The notes under the pieces are model-generated. The model made no database searches and was not told the origin of the DNA. It saw only the letters and a list, made by a program, of their open reading frames with translations. This document shows, one piece after another, positions 58,844 to 64,000 of a stretch of DNA of 64,000 nt (position 1 is the stretch's first letter; each line of letters starts with the position of its first letter). The stretch is from VGJW01 sp035285595. Its GTDB lineage: Bacteria; Cyanobacteriota; Sericytochromatia; S15B-MN24; VGJW01. The stretch is taken from assembly GCA_035285595.1 (NCBI GenBank), contig JAYKGV010000057.1:15808-79807 (forward strand), read 5' to 3'. The translations under genes were made by a program, and so were the position numbers.

Positions 58844-59282
58844 CGTCCTGGGTCCCCTCGAGGCCGATGACCTGATGGCCATGCTGCCGCACCGCTTTCC
58901 GTTCCTGTTGGTGGACCGGGTGCTGGAATTGGTGCCCGGCGTGCGGGCCAAGGCCCTCAAGAACGTCACGGTGAATGAACCGTTCTTCCAGGGACATTTC
59001 CCGGGACGCAGCCTGATGCCCGGTGTCCTGATGGTCGAAGCCCTTGCCCAGGTGGCCGGACTCACCATGTTGGCCATGCCTGAGCATCGAGGCCGGCTGG
59101 CGGTGCTGGCGGGGGTCGATGGCTGCCGATTCCGGCGCATGGTGCGGCCTGGCGATACCCTCATCATCGAGACCGAGGTGCTGAAATTCCGTTCGCACGT
59201 GGGCGTCGCCCGGGCGACGGCGTGGGTGGACGGGCAGAGGGTGACGGAGGGGGAGTTGATGTTCTCCCTGGTGGAACGATGA
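58833..59282 (+). CDS. fabZ: 3-hydroxyacyl-ACP dehydratase FabZ
   Basis: 149 residues from GTG 58833, with GAGGAGG seven bases upstream, inside the end of lpxC. Hotdog-fold dehydratase of fatty-acid elongation, competing with LpxA for hydroxyacyl-ACP. The active-site helix shows the catalytic His and Glu in NEPFFQGHFPGRSLMPGVLM and VEALAQVAG. MLPHRFPFLLVDRV is the family's N-terminal signature. Overlaps lpxA (ATGA). Confidence 0.97.
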   Translation: MSPDVLGPLEADDLMAMLPHRFPFLLVDRVLELVPGVRAKALKNVTVNEPFFQGHFPGRSLMPGVLMVEALAQVAGLTMLAMPEHRGRLAVLAGVDGCRFRRMVRPGDTLIIETEVLKFRSHVGVARATAWVDGQRVTEGELMFSLVER

Positions 59283-60094
59283 TCAACTTGCATCCCACGG
59301 CGGTGGTGCATCCCTCTGCCATCCTCGGCGAGGGCGTGGAGGTCGGCCCCTATGCCGTCGTGGGCGAGGACGTGCGCATTGGCGCACGCACGACGCTGGG
59401 CCCCCATGTCGTCATCGAGCCCCACACGACCTTGGGGGAGGATTGTCGGGTCTTTCCCGGCGCGGTGCTCGGTGCCGTGCCACAGGACCTGAAATTCGCG
59501 GGTGAAGCGACCCGTTGCATCGTCGGCGACCGCAACACCATCCGCGAATGCGTGACCATCAACCGTGGCACGGCGGCTTCCGGCGAGACCCGGGTCGGCA
59601 ACGACAACCTGCTGATGGCGTATGTGCACGTGGCCCATGACTGCGTGGTGGGCAGCGGCATCGTGCTGGCCAATGCGGCCACGCTGGCGGGGCATGTGAC
59701 GGTCGGAGACGGTGCCGTGGTCGGAGGGCTCGTGGGCGTGCACCAGTTCTGCCGGATTGGTGCGCTCTCGATGATCGGAGCCATGAGCCGCATCGTCCAG
59801 GATGTGCCGCCCTATGCGCTGGCCGAGGGATCGCCGCCGCGAGTGGCCGGTACCAACACCGTGGGGCTGCGACGGGCCGGTGTGGTTCCAGCCGTTCGCG
59901 AGGCCCTCAAGCAGGCCTACCGGATCCTTTACCGACAACGACTCGGAGTCGGTGACGCCACGGCACGCATCGAGGCAGACGCCGCGTTGATGGCCCACGC
60001 CGAGGTCCGACACCTGGTGGCCTTCGTCAAAGGCGGCACGCGGGGCTTGGTCGGCATCGCCCGGCGTGGCGCGGCGGTTGCGGACGAGGCATGA
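59279..60094 (+). CDS. lpxA: UDP-N-acetylglucosamine acyltransferase LpxA
   Basis: 271 residues from an ATG overlapping fabZ. LpxA makes the first acylation of UDP-GlcNAc in lipid A synthesis. Nearly the entire N-terminal two thirds are hexapeptide repeats (INLHPTAVVHPSAILGEGVE onward). The catalytic His lies in NLLMAYVHVAHDCVVGSG, and VVGGLVGVHQFCRIGALSMI is an LpxA signature. The C-terminal helical domain begins at NTVGLRRAGVVPAVREALKQ. Overlaps lpxB (ATGA). Confidence 0.97.
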   Translation: MINLHPTAVVHPSAILGEGVEVGPYAVVGEDVRIGARTTLGPHVVIEPHTTLGEDCRVFPGAVLGAVPQDLKFAGEATRCIVGDRNTIRECVTINRGTAASGETRVGNDNLLMAYVHVAHDCVVGSGIVLANAATLAGHVTVGDGAVVGGLVGVHQFCRIGALSMIGAMSRIVQDVPPYALAEGSPPRVAGTNTVGLRRAGVVPAVREALKQAYRILYRQRLGVGDATARIEADAALMAHAEVRHLVAFVKGGTRGLVGIARRGAAVADEA

Positions 60095-61281
60095 CGGCGC
60101 CTGTCCTGTTTCTGGCGGCGGGCGAAGTCTCCGGTGATGTACACGGGGCGGCCTTGGCCCGGGCGTTGCGCGAGCGTTGTCCCGACGTGCGGCTCGTGGG
60201 TTGGGGAAGCGAGCGCATGGCAGAGGCCGGCGTGGCGCTCGAGGCCGATCTGGTGGCGCACGCAGCCGTGGGCCTGACGGAGAATGTGCCCTCCTTGTGG
60301 CCTTCCTGGCGGGCCTTGCGTCAGGCGCGCCATCGCTTGGCCGAGCTCAGGCCGGCGGCCGTGGTTCTGATCGACTTCCAGGGAGCCAACATGGCTCTGG
60401 CTCGATTGGCCCGCAGGTTGGGGCTGCCGACGGTGTACTACATCTCGCCTCAGGAATGGATCTGGGGCATGGCGTCGGGTCCGCGCAAGGTGGCGGGAGG
60501 AGTCGACGAGATCCTGGCGATCTTTGCCCGCGAGGCCGAGGTCTACCGCGAGGCCGGGGGAGACGTCACGTTCGTGGGGCATCCGTTGCTGGATCTTCAT
60601 CCCGGGGTGGAAAGCGTGCGGATGGTCCGTGACCGCATCGGAGGCGAGGGACCTGCCTTGGGATTGTTCCCCGGCAGCCGGAGCCAGGAAGTCGACCGGT
60701 TGCTGCCGACCTTCCTCGATGCTGCGGCTCGCTTGCAGGAGCGTGTGCCGGGACTTCGGGTCGTGCTGCCCGTGGCTGCCGCACATGTACGCTCGCGCAT
60801 CGATCGGATGATGACGGCGGCTGGCTGGTCGGAAGGGGCGACAGGTCAGAGGCGGCTCCTGAAGATGGAGGGGATACCCGGCATGGCCGTGATGGGGGCG
60901 TGCGATGCGCTGCTGGCGGCGTCCGGGACCGTCACGCTCGAGGCCTGCGTCATGCAGGTGCCCGTGGTGGCCGCCTACAAGGTCTCGCCGTTGACAGCCT
61001 TTGCGGCGCGGCGTCTGTTGCGGATTCCGTACGTCACGTTGCCTAATATCGTGGCTCGCCGCGGCGTGATTCCCGAGCTGTTGCAGGAGGACGCCCGCGC
61101 CGAAGTCATGGCCGAGACGTTGGAGCCGTTGCTCCGTGACGGGCCCGAGCGGCAGGCGCATCTGGACGGCTTGCGGGAGGTGACCCGGCAGTTGGGAACT
61201 CCCGGGGCGGTGGGGCGTGCGGCCGACCGGATCCTGTGCCGGGCGGGACTGATGGGGACAGCGCCCCTGTCAGTCGGGTAG
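60091..61281 (+). CDS. lpxB: Lipid-A-disaccharide synthase LpxB
   Basis: 396 residues. GT-B glycosyltransferase joining lipid X and UDP-diacylglucosamine. Opening LFLAAGEVSGDVHGAALARA is diagnostic; further motifs are VVLIDFQGANMALARLARRL, YYISPQEWIWG, DVTFVGHPLLD, LGLFPGSRSQEVDRLLPTFL and ALLAASGTVTLEACVMQVP. The residues after QEW differ from the proteobacterial QVWAW. LpxH/LpxI and LpxK are not in the window. Its last 12 bases overlap the facing lipoprotein gene. Confidence 0.96.
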   Translation: MTAPVLFLAAGEVSGDVHGAALARALRERCPDVRLVGWGSERMAEAGVALEADLVAHAAVGLTENVPSLWPSWRALRQARHRLAELRPAAVVLIDFQGANMALARLARRLGLPTVYYISPQEWIWGMASGPRKVAGGVDEILAIFAREAEVYREAGGDVTFVGHPLLDLHPGVESVRMVRDRIGGEGPALGLFPGSRSQEVDRLLPTFLDAAARLQERVPGLRVVLPVAAAHVRSRIDRMMTAAGWSEGATGQRRLLKMEGIPGMAVMGACDALLAASGTVTLEACVMQVPVVAAYKVSPLTAFAARRLLRIPYVTLPNIVARRGVIPELLQEDARAEVMAETLEPLLRDGPERQAHLDGLREVTRQLGTPGAVGRAADRILCRAGLMGTAPLSVG

Positions 61282-62373
61282 CACGGCGTCGTCGAGTCGG
61301 GCGAGGGCCGCGCGGGCAGCGCTCTCGTCCTCTGCGGTCAGCCACGTCCCCGGGCTGTCCGGTGAGGGGCCGGCGTCGGCCGATTCTTCTGTACAGCCCC
61401 ACGGTTTCGGGGTCTGCTCCCGCAGGCGGTCGAGCGCTGTTTGATCTTCTTCAAGGCGGTCGAGTACCGCCATGGCAGCCGAGAGCGCAAGCGCGAAGGT
61501 CTTGCGTGCGGGTGGGGACGCCTGGATCCGTCCGGCCAACGTATCGATTCCCGAAGCGAGGGCTGCAGCTTGACCTGCGGCCATGTCCATGAGCTCTCGG
61601 GCGCAGGCGACGCTGCCTTCCGCAGGCTGCAGTCGCTGTCCGAGCCGAGCGCTGGCTGTGGCGTCGCCAGCGTCCACCAAGCTGGCCAGCCGTGCCGAAG
61701 CAAGCCCGCGGAACCCGGTTTCCACTCGGAAGCCGGCGGCCGGGATCGAGAGTCGCATGTGCAACAGGGCCAAGGTGGTGGACCCTGGGGAGAGGACCAA
61801 CGGCAGCTGATGACGATCGCGGAAGTCGCGGGCACGGAAGGGGGTCGCGAGGAAGCCTGCGATGCGGTTGTCCGGACGTACCGCCGTCGCCTGCACCATC
61901 AGGCGGGTATCCGTCTCACGAGTAGGCCAGGCGAGGCGAAAGTCCCCCCGTGACTGGACCACCGCCTGTCCCCGGACCTTGCCGGTGGCCACGTCGATCA
62001 ACTGGACAAGGACGCGGGAGGGGAGCGCATCCGTCTCGAGGGTGAGACTGCGCCAGGCCGCGATGCCGCCGGCCTCGGCGTAGGTCAGGGGTGAAGCCGC
62101 GGGAGGAACCGGCTGTCCTGGCGGGGTGACATGGCGCAAGGGAACTTCAAAGTCGGTCGACGAGGCGCTGGGAAGCGCAGTTTGCAGCAGCGCGAGGGTC
62201 TCGGCTCCCGTGGCGCCTTCCGTGGCTTGGAGCCAGCCTTCGAGCACGGCCGACGCCCGCGGATCGGTCCTGAGCGTGGCCCCTGAGGCCGAGGGTGCCA
62301 GGGGCGGCGCCACGGGCGCGGGACCGCCGACACATGCGGCCAGCAGCGGCAGGGCGACGGTGGCGCAGCGCAC
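61270..62373 (-). CDS. Lipoprotein of unknown function
   Basis: 367 residues from a GTG with AGGGA upstream. A very short signal peptide with lipobox LLAAC (Cys14). Mature residues 20-45 are Pro/Ala/Ser-rich. A beta-rich middle (SRVLVQLIDVATGKVRGQAV, FRLAWPTRETDTRLMVQA, PLVLSPGSTTLALLHMRLSI) resembles carboxypeptidase-regulatory/Ig-like surface folds. A helical C-terminal third follows (ASARLGQRLQPAEGSVACAR, FALALSAAMAVLDRLEEDQT). It shares its plan with the neighbouring PLNNTS-repeat lipoprotein (beta middle, helical end), so the two may be distant paralogues. It starts 8 bp after that gene, so they form an operon. Confidence 0.75.
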   Translation of the reverse strand: MRCATVALPLLAACVGGPAPVAPPLAPSASGATLRTDPRASAVLEGWLQATEGATGAETLALLQTALPSASSTDFEVPLRHVTPPGQPVPPAASPLTYAEAGGIAAWRSLTLETDALPSRVLVQLIDVATGKVRGQAVVQSRGDFRLAWPTRETDTRLMVQATAVRPDNRIAGFLATPFRARDFRDRHQLPLVLSPGSTTLALLHMRLSIPAAGFRVETGFRGLASARLASLVDAGDATASARLGQRLQPAEGSVACARELMDMAAGQAAALASGIDTLAGRIQASPPARKTFALALSAAMAVLDRLEEDQTALDRLREQTPKPWGCTEESADAGPSPDSPGTWLTAEDESAARAALARLDDAVLPD

Positions 62374-62381
62374 GTCGGTCC

Positions 62382-63791
62382 CTACTTCGGCAAGGTGATG
62401 TCGTCAGGCAGGGTCGCCGCGACCTCGAGGATGTCCTTGCCGGTGATGAAGGGTTGGCAGAGTTCGGGGGACGTGCCGCAGTCGGTGTCGGGCGCCTCGT
62501 CGAAGCGCGGTCGGGGCGTCCCGTCGACCAAGAAATCCACGAAGGAGCGTACGGACGTATCGGCTCCCGGCGGCACGTGGCTCTGGGGAATGTCGGCGAT
62601 GCGCCGCAGCAGGATCTCGGCGGCGGCGATGCCGATGGGCGTGCTGGTTTGTCCGGCCCGGGCCATCAGACGATAGATCGCGCTGTAGACGAGGGCGCTC
62701 GACGCATCCTCCATGGCGGTGCGCAAGGTCGAGACATCCTTGCCGGCCTGTTTCAGGAGGATGGGCAGCAGGCGCTGACTTGCGGCCTCGAGTAGTTCGC
62801 GCTGCTGGACCGTCGTGATTGCCTGCAGGTCAGGCGCGACGAAGCCCCGCATGCCCGTGGCCTGGTTGATTCTTTGGACGCGTGACAAGGCCATGCAGGT
62901 CATGGCCAGCACCGTGGTGGAGGGCGACAGATCCAGCCCCTCGAGGCCTGCTTGTGCGTCCCTGCCGCGGAAGGTGGTCATCATGAGCGACTGGACACCT
63001 GTCTCCCTCAGCATCGTGGCCTGGAAGCCGTAGCTGTGGGTGGCGGTGCCCGTGGGGGTCCACGGCAAGGTCCAGCGGCCTTCCGGGCTGGCTTGGAAGC
63101 GCAGCACGGGTTCACCCCGGGCCAAGTCGATGACTTCGAGGACGAGGACCACGGAAGGAGTGGCTTCGGTCGTCTGGGTGCGACGGGCCAGAGGCGAGGC
63201 GTTGTTGAGCGGGAGCTTCAGGGCTTCGCCCCAGCTCAGGGGGCTGGTGTTGTTGAGCTGCACGCCGCCGGACGGCAGCGTCACGAAGGGACTGACATTG
63301 TTCAGGGAACTTGTGTCGTTGAGCGGACTGGCATTGTTGAGCGGGCTTCCCGTATCGAGGCTGAGTTCGCCGGCGAGCATCCGGAAAGCAAAGGCAGGAC
63401 TGAATCCGGGTGCCAGTTGCAGACTGCCGCCGAGGAAGGGAGAGGATGATTCCCTGGGGCTCTCGAAGACCGGACTACTCCCCAAGTCGGATTCCACCCC
63501 GGTTCCTGTGATCGGGCCGAGGGGACTGGTGTTGTTGAGTGGATTGGAGGTGTCGAGTGGACTCGTGTTGTTGAGTGGACTGGTGTTATTCAGGGGACTC
63601 GTGTTGTTGAGTGGGCTGGCGTTGTTCAGGGGACTCGCGTTATTGAGCCCGCTGCTGCCGGGGACGGGAGTCGCAAGCCCAATCCCGTGAAGGCCGGGGG
63701 CAAGCACGGCCGTCAGGGTCGTGGGGCGGGGTGTGACGGACGAGCAGCCTGCAAGAAGGCCCAGAAGCGCCGGCAGGTAGTTGCGGGACAT
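62382..63791 (-). CDS. Lipoprotein with PLNN(T/A)S hexapeptide repeats
   Basis: 469 residues from ATG 63791, chosen because the signal peptide and lipobox (GLLAGC, Cys16) follow directly. Residues 47-91 repeat the hexapeptide PLNN(T/A)S about seven times, and residues 149-201 contain five or so looser copies (PLNNAS, PLNDTS, SLNNVS, QLNNTS). A beta-rich domain follows (VVLVLEVIDLARGEPVLRFQ), then a helical C-terminal region of about 200 residues (SALVYSAIYRLMARAGQ, AAEILLRRIADIPQSH). The six-residue period is compatible with a solenoid or an Asn-rich adhesive surface; no known repeat family fits exactly. The C-terminus has two cysteines (DTDCGTSPELCQPF). Confidence 0.75.
   Translation of the reverse strand: MSRNYLPALLGLLAGCSSVTPRPTTLTAVLAPGLHGIGLATPVPGSSGLNNASPLNNASPLNNTSPLNNTSPLNNTSPLDTSNPLNNTSPLGPITGTGVESDLGSSPVFESPRESSSPFLGGSLQLAPGFSPAFAFRMLAGELSLDTGSPLNNASPLNDTSSLNNVSPFVTLPSGGVQLNNTSPLSWGEALKLPLNNASPLARRTQTTEATPSVVLVLEVIDLARGEPVLRFQASPEGRWTLPWTPTGTATHSYGFQATMLRETGVQSLMMTTFRGRDAQAGLEGLDLSPSTTVLAMTCMALSRVQRINQATGMRGFVAPDLQAITTVQQRELLEAASQRLLPILLKQAGKDVSTLRTAMEDASSALVYSAIYRLMARAGQTSTPIGIAAAEILLRRIADIPQSHVPPGADTSVRSFVDFLVDGTPRPRFDEAPDTDCGTSPELCQPFITGKDILEVAATLPDDITLPK
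63189..63347 (-). repeat. Second, looser block of hexapeptide-encoding repeats
   Basis: Codes for residues 149-201 of the lipoprotein, with LNN or LND cores separated by longer insertions. It looks like a decayed version of the first block. Confidence 0.7.
63519..63653 (-). repeat. 18-bp tandem repeats encoding PLNN(T/A)S
   Basis: Seven to eight 18-base units (plus strand gtgttgttgagtgggctg and variants). Synonymous differences between units (tta/ttg, ggg/gga) suggest that the amino-acid motif is under selection. Confidence 0.85.
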
Positions 63792-64000
63792 GATGCGAAT
63801 TCTGTACCCGCAAGGTCGCTCGTTGGCCCGTCTGTGGCCGGGGGAAAATGCCCTTTGGAGGCAGGATGGCTCCAGATCATGCGGGAGGAACCGCAAGGTC
63901 TTCTTCCTTTCGTGTCGGGGGCTGGATGCTTCTTTCAAAGGTGAGAGTCATCGCTGGGCCGCCATGCAGGGGAGTGTCGGGTGTTCCCCTTGGGGCATGC
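63792..64000. other. Window edge, no feature supported
   Basis: 209 bases upstream of the repeat lipoprotein. It should hold its promoter; none is convincing. The frame of the lipoprotein is open to about 63938, but that part does not look like a signal peptide. Confidence 0.5.

Noticed and set aside
57845..60013. Long minus-strand frame opposite lpxD-lpxC-fabZ-lpxA
   Set aside because: Spans several certain genes on the other strand and has His/Gln/Arg-rich shadow composition.
63189..63653. Regular direct repeats suggesting a CRISPR array
   Set aside because: The repeats have no unique spacers between them and are in frame inside a lipoprotein gene; no cas genes are present.

Overview
The window is GC-rich chromosomal DNA from a diderm (LPS-bearing) bacterium. 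It encodes a lipid A pathway (lpxC, fabZ, lpxA, lpxB, lpxD), LPS export proteins (LptA-, LptC-, LptF-, LptG- and LptD-like), BamA with a Skp-like chaperone, Lnt and many lipoproteins. Several gene orders are otherwise typical of Terrabacteria: dprA-topA-trmFO, cysS-mrnC-rlmB and tilS-ftsH. The BamA has three POTRA-like repeats and the bamA/lpxC-fabZ-lpxA-lpxB order is cyanobacteria-like. With a flagellin and a KaiC-like ATPase, this fits a non-photosynthetic relative of Cyanobacteria (Sericytochromatia/Melainabacteria type). That placement is inference from layout, not a tested phylogeny.

Layout. 0-7.2 kb (minus): dprA, topA, trmFO, a double-domain KaiC-like ATPase and an overlapping histidine kinase cut by the window edge. 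7.2-10.1 kb: a small lipoprotein, a ribbon-helix-helix protein and two coupled lipoproteins, one with a Gly/Ala repeat. 10.2-20.1 kb: an LPS-export locus, with lnt-lptC-lptA on minus diverging from lptF-lptG-lptD-lipoprotein on plus. 20.2-24.9 kb: three unrecognised genes, including an exported lysine-rich protein with EF-hand-like loops and a protein with a possible Cys/His/Asp triad. 25.4-29.3 kb: Ser/Thr kinase, pseudokinase-PP2C fusion, FHA protein and TlpA-like thioredoxin. 29.4-30.3 kb: a catalytically degenerate serine recombinase with 11-bp iterons in its promoter region. 30.4-38.7 kb: mutS2, a membrane protein, a secreted endonuclease I homologue, an SRPBCC protein, a TolB-like lipoprotein, an HD protein and a CBS protein. 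38.8-41.9 kb: cysS-mrnC-rlmB. 42-46 kb: tRNA-Met(CAU)-tilS-ftsH and tRNA-Ser(GGA)-purine nucleoside phosphorylase. 46-50 kb: a flagellin and a glycosyltransferase-TPR protein. 50.1-52.9 kb: a structured leader candidate, then tsaE-tsaB-rimI and a CBS/CorC protein. 53.2-54.3 kb: an RMD1/YagE protein. 54.4-61.3 kb: bamA-skp-lpxD-lpxC-fabZ-lpxA-lpxB, each pair overlapping, behind a recognisable promoter. 61.3-63.8 kb: two lipoproteins, one with a striking PLNN(T/A)S hexapeptide repeat.

The main theme is envelope construction: lipid A synthesis, its export and outer-membrane assembly, plus many lipoproteins that Lnt would mature. A second theme is translation quality: TrmFO, TilS, RlmB, TsaB/TsaE, CysS and two tRNAs. 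Tight overlaps (ATGA, GTGA, TAATG) are the rule inside operons and were used to choose starts. Visible promoters follow a sigma-70-like pattern (TTGACx, 17-18 bp, TATAAT-like). I found no CRISPR array, rRNA, insertion sequence or intact prophage.
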